Part shown: positions 5,041-12,873 of the stretch, one piece after another
Numbering within the stretch: the first letter of the stretch is position 1
How the letters are laid out: every line of letters starts with the position of its first letter
Assembly (NCBI GenBank): GCA_964401885.1
Contig: CAYOAC010000012.1
Span: forward strand, 1 to 19,148
Direction: 5' to 3'
Origin: JAULZV01 sp964401885
GTDB taxonomy: Bacteria > Patescibacteriota > Minisyncoccia > Phycocordibacterales > JAACPR01
DNA: 19,148 bases
The notes under the pieces: generated by a model
Databases searched by the model: none
What the model was told of the DNA's origin: nothing
The model's input: only the letters and a program-made list of their open reading frames with translations
Made by a program: the position numbers and the translations under genes

Positions 5041-6711
5041 ATGGCTAAAAAAAATCATAAATATATTTTTGTTATTGGAGGTGTGATGTCAGGAGTTGGT
5101 AAAGGAATTGCTACCGCCTCGATAGGAACGATTCTCGAATCCATGAATTACAAAGTAAATCTTATGAAAGTTGATCCGTATCTTAATGTCGATGCGGGTA
5201 CTATGAACCCCACCGAACACGGTGAGGTTTTTGTTTTGAACTCTGGTTTAGAAACAGATCAAGATATGGGTAATTATGAAAGATTCTCAAATAAAGATGT
5301 TGATGATTTTTCTTATATGACATCAGGAATGGTTTATCGAGATGTAATTGAAAAAGAAAGAAACTTAGCTTATGGAGGAAAATGTGTAGAAGCAATTCCT
5401 GATATTAGAGATGAAATAATTTATCGATTTAAAAAATCTGCAAAAAATAGTAAAGCAGATATTTCTATTGTAGAAATTGGAGGAACAATTGGAGATTTTC
5501 AAAATGCACTTTTTTATGAGGCTGCTCGTGTTATGAAAGTACAAAATCCAGATGATGTTATTTTTGTGATGGTCTCATATCTTCCAATCCCAAGAACTCT
5601 TGGTGAAATGAAAACTCGTCCAACACAAAATGCTATTAGACAATTAAATTCTTTTGGTATTCAGGCAGATTTCGTTATTGCTAGAAGTTCAAATCCAATG
5701 GATGAAAAGAGAAAAGAAAAATTAGCTATAACTTGTGGTTTGAGAAAAGAGCATGTTATCTCTGCGCCTGATATAGAAAGTATTTATGATGTTCCTATTA
5801 ATTTTGAAAAAGATAAAATAGGAGAATTGGTTGCAAAGGCACTCAAAATTCCTGTTAGAAAACCAGATCTAAAAGACTGGGTGAGTTTTGTTAATAGAAC
5901 CAGAAATTCAACGGAAGAAGTTTCTATTGCGATAGTTGGAAAATATTTCGATACAGGAGATTTTGTTTTATCTGACTCATATTTATCGGTGATTGAGTCG
6001 ATAAAATTTTCTGCATTTTATTTAAATAAAAAAGCAAAAATAACCTGGATAAATTCTAAAGATTTTGAAAAAGACCCTATCAAGGTAAAAGAACTTTCAA
6101 AATTTCAAGGGGTACTTGTTCCTGGTGGATTTGGAGGAACTGGTATTGAAGGAAAAATAAACGTAATAAAATATTGTCGAGAAAATAAAATTCCTTATTT
6201 TGGAATTTGTTATGGAATGCAATTGATGGTTGTTGAATATGCTCGTAATGTAGCAAATCTTGTTGGTGCACATACAACTGAAATAAATCCAAAAACAAAA
6301 TATCCAGTGATAGATATTATGCTTGATCAAAAAGAAAAAATATTAAAAAACAATTATGGTGGAACTATGAGATTGGGTTCTTATGACTGTGTTTTGAAAG
6401 AAAAAACAATCGCTTTTGATGCCTATACAAAAACCAAATATTGGAATATTAAAAAAGGAGATATTATATGTGAAAGACATCGACACAGATATGAGGTTAA
6501 TTCGCAATATGTAGAAAAGATAAAAGAATCAGGATTAGTATTTTCAGGGACTTCTCCAGATGGTTTACTAATGGAAATCGCAGAATTACCAAAAGAAAAA
6601 CATCCATTTTTCTTAGGCACTCAATTTCATCCAGAATTTAAAGGTAGACCAATTTCGCCACATCCTATTTTTACTGAATTTGTTAAAGCGGCTATCGGAA
6701 GAAAAATATAA
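5041..6711 (+). CDS. pyrG: CTP synthase
   Basis: Converts UTP to CTP with ATP and glutamine, the last step of de novo pyrimidine nucleotide synthesis, in the cytoplasm. The N-terminal synthetase (amidoligase) domain has the P-loop-like GGVMSGVGKGIATAS segment at residues 12-26, the HGEVFVL region and EIGGTIGDFQN. The C-terminal class I glutaminase domain has the PGGFGGTG oxyanion segment, nucleophile Cys390 in GICYGMQ, and His530/Glu532 in FHPEF, so both halves look active. At 556 aa it is normal length. It appears monocistronic with its own promoter behind an upstream terminator. Confidence 0.97.
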   Translation: MAKKNHKYIFVIGGVMSGVGKGIATASIGTILESMNYKVNLMKVDPYLNVDAGTMNPTEHGEVFVLNSGLETDQDMGNYERFSNKDVDDFSYMTSGMVYRDVIEKERNLAYGGKCVEAIPDIRDEIIYRFKKSAKNSKADISIVEIGGTIGDFQNALFYEAARVMKVQNPDDVIFVMVSYLPIPRTLGEMKTRPTQNAIRQLNSFGIQADFVIARSSNPMDEKRKEKLAITCGLRKEHVISAPDIESIYDVPINFEKDKIGELVAKALKIPVRKPDLKDWVSFVNRTRNSTEEVSIAIVGKYFDTGDFVLSDSYLSVIESIKFSAFYLNKKAKITWINSKDFEKDPIKVKELSKFQGVLVPGGFGGTGIEGKINVIKYCRENKIPYFGICYGMQLMVVEYARNVANLVGAHTTEINPKTKYPVIDIMLDQKEKILKNNYGGTMRLGSYDCVLKEKTIAFDAYTKTKYWNIKKGDIICERHRHRYEVNSQYVEKIKESGLVFSGTSPDGLLMEIAELPKEKHPFFLGTQFHPEFKGRPISPHPIFTEFVKAAIGRKI

Positions 6712-6720
6712 TATTAGTTT

Positions 6721-6749
6721 TTGACAAATATATTGAGTAATGATAATTT
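6721..6749 (+). promoter_or_regulatory. Promoter of the unrecognised gene at 6777
   Basis: TTGACA (6721-6726), 17-nt spacer ending in TGA, then TAATTT (6744-6749). It begins 9 nt after the pyrG stop. The predicted start is about 6755, leaving about 21 nt of leader before ATG 6777. Confidence 0.5.
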
Positions 6750-6776
6750 TTGTTGGGAGTTCAACCTAAATTGTTT

Positions 6777-7307
6777 ATGAAAATTATTGGAACATGTGGG
6801 CATTTGTTGTATGTTGAAATTTTTTCAACATGTATGTCGGATCCTCAAAGACGAGATTTCTTGGAGGAGAATAATGTGATTATCGAGCTTTCTGGTGAAG
6901 TTCATGATATTTTAGCGACTGAATCTTTGGAGGGTTTCTCTGCAAAATATGATTTGGTAATTATTCCAGGGCACATGTTTGCTGATCATGATCAAAGGCA
7001 CGTTTCTTCGGTAATTAGGGGATATGCACAATCTAGAGGTTATAAGCAACTAAGTGTTGCTGATGCATGTATTGTTCGACAACATCTTACGAATGAAAAT
7101 ATCCGTGAATTAGGATTTGAGTATCTTGTATTTATGCATGAACCCAAATTCATTCCTTCTGATAAAAAAGATCCTTTTGTTTTGAAAACCAACCGTGCTG
7201 TGTCAAATAGTCGTGACAAACTTGAAGCTGAATATGAAAATCCTATGTGTGGTTGGGGTAATGAAGCAGGACTTGTTTTTATTCGAGTTAAAGAAAATAT
7301 CGGGTAA
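6777..7307 (+). CDS. Unrecognised soluble protein (176 aa)
   Basis: No family recognised. The sequence looks like a compact alpha/beta protein: a first strand MKIIGTCGH, later YDLVIIPGHMFADHD, FEYLVFMHEP and a final strand GLVFIRV, without membrane segments or signal peptide. It has several His, Cys and Asp residues near predicted strand ends (CGH, PGH, DHDQRH, MHEP, CGWGNE), which could mark a metal or active site, but this is only a guess. I chose ATG 6777 because the predicted transcription start is near 6755 and the alternative TTG at 6750 would fall upstream of it. The gene is flanked by its own promoter and terminator. Confidence 0.75.
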   Translation: MKIIGTCGHLLYVEIFSTCMSDPQRRDFLEENNVIIELSGEVHDILATESLEGFSAKYDLVIIPGHMFADHDQRHVSSVIRGYAQSRGYKQLSVADACIVRQHLTNENIRELGFEYLVFMHEPKFIPSDKKDPFVLKTNRAVSNSRDKLEAEYENPMCGWGNEAGLVFIRVKENIG

Positions 7308-7324
7308 CATCATTTTGATGAAGA

Positions 7325-7354
7325 CCTCTACCTTAATCGGGTAGAGGCTTTTAA
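7325..7354 (+). terminator. Intrinsic terminator after the gene at 6777-7307
   Basis: An 8-bp stem CCTCTACC/GGTAGAGG (7325-7332 with 7340-7347, 7-nt loop), followed by CTTTTAATTT. It lies 17 nt after the stop codon. Confidence 0.85.
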
Positions 7355-7359
7355 TTTGT

Positions 7360-7388
7360 GTGACTTTTTTAAAATTGCATGATATACT
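7360..7388 (+). promoter_or_regulatory. Pyruvate kinase promoter
   Basis: GTGACT (7360-7365, 4 of 6 consensus bases), 17-nt spacer, extended TG-A-TATACT (-10 at 7383-7388). The predicted start near 7395 leaves about 22 nt of leader without a Shine-Dalgarno site. This shows that the in-frame GTG at 7360 cannot be the translation start. Confidence 0.6.
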
Positions 7389-7416
7389 GGCGCTCTTATT
7401 TTATTTAAATTTTGAT

Positions 7417-8844
7417 ATGAATATTCCACAAAAGAAAACAAAAATCGTTGCGACAATTGGCCCCGCAACAAGTTCACAAGAACAATTAGAAAAATTATTA
7501 AAAGCCGGGTTGAACGTTATTAGAATGAACTTCTCTCATGGAGATTTTGCTGAACATCAAGTTAAGATTGATAACGGTATTAAGGCTTCAGAAAAAACAG
7601 GAATCCCTGTTGCTTTCCTTCAAGATCTTGGTGGTCCAAAAATTCGAATTGGAGAATTTGCTACAGAGTCTGGAAGAGTAACAATTAAAAAGGGACAAAC
7701 TTTTACTCTTACAACAAAATCTATTAAGGGTGATGAAAACATTGTTCATGTAAATTACAAAAAACTTCCAAAAGAGATTAAAGTTGGTCATACTGTAATG
7801 CTTGATGATGGTAAAAAAAGAATGGTTGTAACAAAAATAAATGGTGAAGATATTGTTTGTAAAGTTGAAGTAGGCGGAGAATTGAAAGGTAGAAGAGGAG
7901 TTAACCTTCCTGATACAGATGTTTCAATGAGCTCACTTACACCAAAAGATAAAAAAGATTTGGAATTCGGTCTTGCTAATAATATTGATTTTTTTGCCTT
8001 ATCTTTTGTAAGAAGACCAAAAGATATTTTGGAACTTAGAAAAATACTTGATACAGCAAAATCAAAAGCTCACATCATTTCAAAAATTGAAACTCCACAA
8101 GCCGTAGAAAACATCGATGAGATTATTAGAGTTTCAGATGGAATTATGGTTGCTCGAGGAGATCTAGCTGTAGAAGTTCCTGCAGAAGAAGTCCCACTTA
8201 TTCAAAAGATGATTATTAAAAAATGTAATGAAGCAGGAAGACCTGTAATTACTGCAACTCAAATGCTTGAATCCATGATTAATTCTCCTGTACCAACAAG
8301 AGCCGAAGTTTCTGATGTGGCCAACGCCGTTCTTGATGGAACAGACGCTATTATGCTTTCAGAAGAAACAACGCTTGGACAATATCCTGTGGAAGCTGTA
8401 GCACTTATGACTCGTGTTGCAGAACATGTTGAGAGAGATCTTATAAAACAAGTTTATTACAAGGATGGAGTTCACCACAAAATTTCAATTGCAGAATCTA
8501 TGACACTTAGTGCTGTTAAAAATGCAATAAGACTTGATGCAAAATATATTATTTCAATTACATCTTCTGGATATAATGCAAGATATATTTCTCGACACAA
8601 ACCAACAAGACCTGTAATTGTTTTGACTCCAAACAAAGTTACTTTTCAACAATTACAATTAAGTTGGGGGTGTTACCCAATATTGATTCAAGAACATAAA
8701 TCTCTTAGAGACACTAGTGTTTTGATTAGAGATGTTCTTATTAAAGAAAAATTAGCTAAAAAGGGAGATAGAGTAGTTGTATCTGCATCGCTACCTTTTG
8801 GTGAAATTCACGAACCAAATATTATTTACGTTGAAACACTTTAA
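7417..8844 (+). CDS. pyk: Pyruvate kinase
   Basis: Transfers phosphate from PEP to ADP, the last step of lower glycolysis and a main ATP source in fermenting cells. From ATG 7417 the protein has 475 residues. It opens with KIVATIGPATSS, continues with MNFSHG, the QDLGGPKIRIG entry to the B domain, FALSFVRRPKDI, catalytic Lys223 in ISKIETP, the metal-binding ARGDLAVE, the TATQMLESM signature, and the TRAEVSDVANAVLDGTDAIMLSEET block. A C-terminal allosteric-type domain follows (SITSSGYNARYISRHKP). The frame is open upstream to 7360, but those codons overlap the promoter and lack family similarity. The gene is bounded by its own promoter and a strong terminator. Confidence 0.96.
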   Translation: MNIPQKKTKIVATIGPATSSQEQLEKLLKAGLNVIRMNFSHGDFAEHQVKIDNGIKASEKTGIPVAFLQDLGGPKIRIGEFATESGRVTIKKGQTFTLTTKSIKGDENIVHVNYKKLPKEIKVGHTVMLDDGKKRMVVTKINGEDIVCKVEVGGELKGRRGVNLPDTDVSMSSLTPKDKKDLEFGLANNIDFFALSFVRRPKDILELRKILDTAKSKAHIISKIETPQAVENIDEIIRVSDGIMVARGDLAVEVPAEEVPLIQKMIIKKCNEAGRPVITATQMLESMINSPVPTRAEVSDVANAVLDGTDAIMLSEETTLGQYPVEAVALMTRVAEHVERDLIKQVYYKDGVHHKISIAESMTLSAVKNAIRLDAKYIISITSSGYNARYISRHKPTRPVIVLTPNKVTFQQLQLSWGCYPILIQEHKSLRDTSVLIRDVLIKEKLAKKGDRVVVSASLPFGEIHEPNIIYVETL

Positions 8845-8859
8845 TTTTAAAGGGGGAGG

Positions 8860-8889
8860 AAAGGCGCGGCCCTTCGGGCCGCGCCTTTT
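8860..8889 (+). terminator. Strong intrinsic terminator after pyruvate kinase
   Basis: A perfect 13-bp stem, mostly GC (8860-8872 with 8876-8888, loop TTC), ending in TTTT. It separates pyk from rsmI. Confidence 0.92.
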
Positions 8890-8904
8890 CAATTAAACCT
8901 ATTA

Positions 8905-8913
8905 TGATAAAGT
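8905..8913 (+). promoter_or_regulatory. rsmI extended -10 promoter (leaderless arrangement)
   Basis: TG-A-TAAAGT (8905-8913) followed by 6 nt and ATG 8920. The -35 position falls in the pyk terminator and is not recognisable. Confidence 0.5.
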
Positions 8914-8919
8914 ACCTTT

Positions 8920-9591
8920 ATGTCAAAACTATATATAGTTGCAACCCCAATTGGTAATCTCAAAGATATAACTTTGCGTGCTTTAGATATACTAAAAGAG
9001 TCAGAAATTATTTTATGTGAAGATACTCGAACAACAAAAAAATTACTTTCTGCTCACGATATTCATTCAAGATGTTTGGCTTTTCATAAATTTAGTACAG
9101 AGAGAGAAATAGAATCTATTTTAGAATTATTTGATAAATATGAAAAAATTTCTCTTGTGAGTGACGCCGGAACACCTGCCATCAGTGATCCAGGATCACT
9201 TTTAGTTAAACTTGTGCAAGAACAAAAACCAGACGTTTCAATTGAATCTATTCCGGGTGCTAGTGCTTTGACGAGTGCAATATCCATATCAGGTTTACCG
9301 ATGTCACAATTTACTTTCTTTGGCTTTTTACCACATAAGAAAGGAAGACAGAAAAAATTAGATGAAGCGCTTGGTTATAAGCACTCCGTAATTTTCTATG
9401 AATCAACTCATCGGATAATGAAATTACTTCAAGAAATAGATTTTCGTCAGCCAGAAAGAAAAATTATAATCTGCAAAGAACTTACAAAAATTCACGAGAG
9501 AGTTTTGATGGGGACTTCTCAAGAATTGATTGAAACTTTGGATAAAGAACCTTCTTTACAAAAAGGGGAATTTGTTTTGATTTGTGAATAA
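8920..9591 (+). CDS. rsmI: 16S rRNA (cytidine-1402 2'-O)-methyltransferase RsmI, short form
   Basis: A SAM-dependent tetrapyrrole-methylase-fold enzyme that 2'-O-methylates C1402 in the decoding centre of 16S rRNA. The 223 residues contain the family blocks in order: LYIVATPIGNLKDIT, CEDTRTTKKLL, SLVSDAGTPAISDPG, PGASALTSAISISGLP, FFGFLPHKKG and FYESTHRI, ending just after the core domain. Many homologues are 270-290 aa with an extra C-terminal domain, absent here. The protein ends cleanly at a stop after GEFVLICE, so this is a compact version, not a truncation. Start ATG is 6 nt after a -10 box. Confidence 0.95.
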   Translation: MSKLYIVATPIGNLKDITLRALDILKESEIILCEDTRTTKKLLSAHDIHSRCLAFHKFSTEREIESILELFDKYEKISLVSDAGTPAISDPGSLLVKLVQEQKPDVSIESIPGASALTSAISISGLPMSQFTFFGFLPHKKGRQKKLDEALGYKHSVIFYESTHRIMKLLQEIDFRQPERKIIICKELTKIHERVLMGTSQELIETLDKEPSLQKGEFVLICE

Positions 9592-9593
9592 TT

Positions 9594-9621
9594 TTGGATA
9601 AATAAACCTTTGATTTATAAT
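9594..9621 (+). promoter_or_regulatory. Promoter of the small membrane protein gene at 9628
   Basis: TTGGAT (9594-9599), 16-nt spacer, perfect TATAAT (9616-9621), then 6 nt to ATG 9628. This favours ATG 9628 over the upstream in-frame ATG at 9610, which lies before the -10 box. Confidence 0.6.
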
Positions 9622-9627
9622 ACGCAT

Positions 9628-9978
9628 ATGAAAGCGTATAAATTTATCTTTATTGTTGGTTTCCTGAACTTATTTATACCTTTTTTAAGTATTCCTTTTG
9701 TTTATAAAAATTATGTACTCATATTTGTTTCAATAATTACTTTGGCTTACGCATTAATACTTAGAGCTGTTGAAAAAGAGATAGAAAATAATCTTCTTCA
9801 GAAAAAACAGAAAAGTATTTATCATAATGATGAAATTAATAATCATGTTCAAAATAAAACTATCGAGCAAGTAGTCGACATGATTGAAGAGAATAAACCA
9901 TTTATTGTTTCAGATGTTGTCGTCAAAACACCTGGACGGAAATCAAAAATAACATCTCAATCAAAAATATATGAATAA
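9628..9978 (+). CDS. Small two-helix membrane protein of unknown function (116 aa)
   Basis: Two hydrophobic segments fill the first 45 or so residues (about 5-24 and 27-44). A soluble, charged tail of about 70 residues follows. No family recognised. The last 8 nt overlap the start of the following DUF4015-type gene, so the two are almost certainly co-transcribed and translationally linked; the protein may assist or anchor that envelope protein, but nothing in the sequence proves it. Confidence 0.7.
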   Translation: MKAYKFIFIVGFLNLFIPFLSIPFVYKNYVLIFVSIITLAYALILRAVEKEIENNLLQKKQKSIYHNDEINNHVQNKTIEQVVDMIEENKPFIVSDVVVKTPGRKSKITSQSKIYE

Positions 9979-11149
9979 ATTTTTAATATTTGCAATTATT
10001 GTATTTGGTCTAACTGGAGGATATTTTTATTTGCAAGCAAATTCTACCCCATCCACTTATGTGCCCAAACCCATAAGAGATGAAGAAAAGGCTAATTTAA
10101 ACGCGGCATCAACTTCTAAAGAGCTTGTTGTTGAACACATTAAAACACCAGAAAATGTAAAATCTATTTATATGACAGCATGTGTGCTTAGTACTGTAGA
10201 TTTTAAACAAAGTCTTGTTGATCTTATCGATACTACAGAAATAAATTCTATTGTTATAGATATCAAGGATTTTAGTGGAACTATTTCTTTTCCTTCAGAT
10301 AACCCAAAATTATATGGGGTACAAGGAAGCGGTTGTAAAGCTAAAGGTGTAAAAGAATTTATTGAAGAATTACATAAAAAAAATATTTATTAAATATGAA
10401 TAGTTAATTTTTTTAAAGATAATGTTATTACAAAACTTAGACCTGATCTTGCTGTAAAAAGGACAAGTGATGGTGGAGTATGGAAAGACAATAAAGGGAT
10501 TAGTTTTATTGACGTTGGAGCAAAAGAATATTGGGACTATATTATTGAGTTAGCAAAAGAATCACACCAAATTGGTTTTGATGAAATTAATTTTGATTAC
10601 ATCAGATATCCTTCAGATGGCAATATGAAAGACATAGCTTTTCCTCATAGTGGTAATATTTCCAAACCCGAAGGTTTAAAAAAGTTTTTTGAATATTTAC
10701 ACGGACAATTAAAAGATACAGGTATTGTTACTTCTGCAGATCTTTTTGGTATGACCACTACAAATTATGATGACTTAAACATTGGTCAAGTATTAGAAAA
10801 TACGCTGCCGTATTTTGATTATGTTGCACCTATGGTCTATCCTTCCCATTATCCAAGTGGATTTAACGGTTGGGCCAATCCAAATAATTATCCTTATGAA
10901 CTAACATATTTCGTAATGAAAAAAGGTGCCGATAGGGCTGAAGCACTTAAGAACGCATCAACAACACCTTCGGATATTGCAAAAAGAGTGGGTAAACATC
11001 AATTGAGAACTTGGATTCAAGATTTTGATTATGGTGGAGATTATGGTCCTGTAGAAGTTAGAAAAGAAATTAACGCGTCTATTGATGCAGGAGTTACATC
11101 ATGGATGATGTGGGCGCCAAGTAATAAATATACAAAAGAGGCTTTAAAA
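9971..11149 (+). pseudogene. Membrane-anchored DUF4015-type putative glycoside hydrolase, interrupted by two in-frame stops and a gap
   Basis: One reading frame encodes an N-terminal signal anchor (about residues 3-22), then DUF4015 (putative glycosyl hydrolase, TIM-barrel) motifs: IVIDIKDFSGTISFPSDNP, GFDEINFDYIRYPSDG, DYVAPMVYPSHYPSG and a final SWMMWAPSNKYTKEAL. It probably acts outside the membrane on a polysaccharide; the substrate is unknown. The frame is broken by TAA at 10391-10393 and TGA at 10397-10399, with the domain resuming in the same frame as IVNFFKDN. The region normally holds a strand like YVIARIV. No frameshift is needed. This may be a real nonsense-disrupted gene or a consensus error in an A/T-only stretch. 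The 3' end is lost in the N-run at 11150-11159. Confidence 0.8.
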
Positions 11150-11159
11150 NNNNNNNNNN
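11150..11159. other. Assembly gap (10 N)
   Basis: Ten N bases. The true gap size is unknown. It hides the 3' end of the glycosidase gene and the 5' end and any promoter of the ABC transporter gene. Confidence 0.95.
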
Positions 11160-11160
11160 A

Positions 11161-12873
11161 GTTTTGATTTACTTTAAACCTTTCAGAACAGTGCTTTTCA
11201 TTTCATTTTTACTTTCTGTTTCTCCGGCAATTATTAACTCGTCAACTCAATTTTTTTTAGGAAAAATAGTAGATGGTCTAACTCTTCAAGATCCTAAAAT
11301 TGTTCAGATTTTTTTAATTATTTTATTAGCTTCACTTATCATAAAACAGGCTATACAGAGATATAGTATGTTTTTTGATTTGAAATACATAGAGTTTAAT
11401 CTTGAATCATATTTAACCAGAATAACTCTCGAAAAATCATTTAATTTGTCTCTTGGGCAATTGAAACAAGAACACACTGGCTTTAAACAAGATGTATTAA
11501 AGACCGGTGCAAACTCTATGAGTCAGTTTATTTTTATGTGCATGTATGATATTGCTCCACTTATTGCAACATTTTTGACTGCATCTATTGGACTATTATT
11601 TATCAATCTTACTTTCATATATATTGTTATCATTTTTTCAATTTTATATTTGATAATTAGTTTTTATTTAAATAAAAGAATGCAGGGTCTTATACAGGAA
11701 TTAATTAAAAAAAGTATTGAAACAAATAAAACTTTTGTTGATATTTTGCAAAATTTATTCTTACTGAAATTTTCAGGAAAAATGAAAGATACAAGTAAAC
11801 ACCTTGCAGACTCTCAAAAGAAAAAAAATGATTATGGAATAAAAATTTGGTTTAGCTATGGATTTAAACAAATAATTTTGGATGTGTTACTTGTTGTTTA
11901 TTTTATTATAAGTATTATGTATGCTCTATATTTAATACAATCAGACATAATGTCTGTTGGTATGTTTATCCCTACTATTGCTTGGATTTTTTCTGTTTCA
12001 GTTTCTGTTAGCCAATTCAGAATGTTTCAAAGAAGAATGTTGGTGGCGCAATCTAATATTAGAAAAATGTTTGATATGTTTGAACAAAAATCTGATATTG
12101 AAATGGACCCACAGGCAAGACCAGTTAAAAAATTTGAAGATAATATTTTATTCGAAGAAGTAAATTTTGATTATAAAGATGGTAAAAAAAGTGCTTTAAA
12201 TAAAATTAATATTGAAATTAAAAAAGGTGAAAAAGTTGCTCTTGTGGGGAGGTCTGGTTCTGGTAAGACAACAGTGGTGTCTTTATTGCTTAGATTATAT
12301 GATCCGAACTCGGGTTCGATTTTGATTGATGGGGTTGATCTCCGGTCTATTATTCTTGAGGATTGGCATAATATTATTGCATATGTTCCACAAGAAGGAG
12401 ACCTCCTTGATGTTTCAATAAAAGAAAATATTTTGTTTGGTACCAAAAAACGTGTTACAGAAAAAGAAATTGATTCTGTTTTAGAAAAAGCTGGAATAAA
12501 GGAATTTATACATAATTTACCAAAAGGAATTAATACCTTTGTTGGAGAAAAAGGGGTAAAACTTTCTGGTGGTCAAAAACAGAGAGTCTGTATTGCACGA
12601 GCACTTATTAAAAATGCTCCAATTTTAATGTTGGATGAAGCTACTTCAAGTCTTGATAGTGAAACAGAGGCTTTTGTTAACAAAGCAATCTGGGATATGT
12701 TGGGAGATAAAACCGGAATTGTTATCGCTCACAGACTTAGTACTATAATTGATGCAGACAAAATTGTTGTGATGGATGGAGGTAAAATACTGGGAATTGG
12801 TACACATGAAGAATTATTGAAAAAAAATTCATATTATAAAAAATTAGTTAATGCTCAAAATATTAATTTATGA
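11161..12873 (+). CDS. Type I ABC exporter half-transporter, 5' end missing in gap
   Basis: A fused membrane and ATPase domain exporter in the MsbA/lipid- and peptide-exporter style; it would act as a dimer in the cytoplasmic membrane. The N-terminal half has about six hydrophobic segments (starting FRTVLFISFLLSV). The ATPase domain has Walker A GRSGSGKTT, Q-loop VPQEGDLLD, signature LSGGQKQRVCIARAL, Walker B ILMLDEATSSLD and H-loop IAHRLSTI, so it should hydrolyse ATP. Substrate cannot be told. The first codons visible after the gap are already in frame and no ATG is seen before the first helix, so a few residues are probably missing. The stop overlaps the murC start by 4 nt (ATGA), indicating translational coupling. 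Confidence 0.92.
   Translation, partial: VLIYFKPFRTVLFISFLLSVSPAIINSSTQFFLGKIVDGLTLQDPKIVQIFLIILLASLIIKQAIQRYSMFFDLKYIEFNLESYLTRITLEKSFNLSLGQLKQEHTGFKQDVLKTGANSMSQFIFMCMYDIAPLIATFLTASIGLLFINLTFIYIVIIFSILYLIISFYLNKRMQGLIQELIKKSIETNKTFVDILQNLFLLKFSGKMKDTSKHLADSQKKKNDYGIKIWFSYGFKQIILDVLLVVYFIISIMYALYLIQSDIMSVGMFIPTIAWIFSVSVSVSQFRMFQRRMLVAQSNIRKMFDMFEQKSDIEMDPQARPVKKFEDNILFEEVNFDYKDGKKSALNKINIEIKKGEKVALVGRSGSGKTTVVSLLLRLYDPNSGSILIDGVDLRSIILEDWHNIIAYVPQEGDLLDVSIKENILFGTKKRVTEKEIDSVLEKAGIKEFIHNLPKGINTFVGEKGVKLSGGQKQRVCIARALIKNAPILMLDEATSSLDSETEAFVNKAIWDMLGDKTGIVIAHRLSTIIDADKIVVMDGGKILGIGTHEELLKKNSYYKKLVNAQNINL

Noticed and set aside
10391..10399. Alternative genetic code (UGA read as glycine, as in some Patescibacteria) to explain the interrupted glycosidase
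   Set aside because: A TAA stop precedes the TGA, and every other gene here reads through its full family length without in-frame TGA.
10380..10430. Programmed or accidental frameshift in the glycosidase
   Set aside because: The motifs before and after the break are in the same reading frame; only the stop codons interrupt it.
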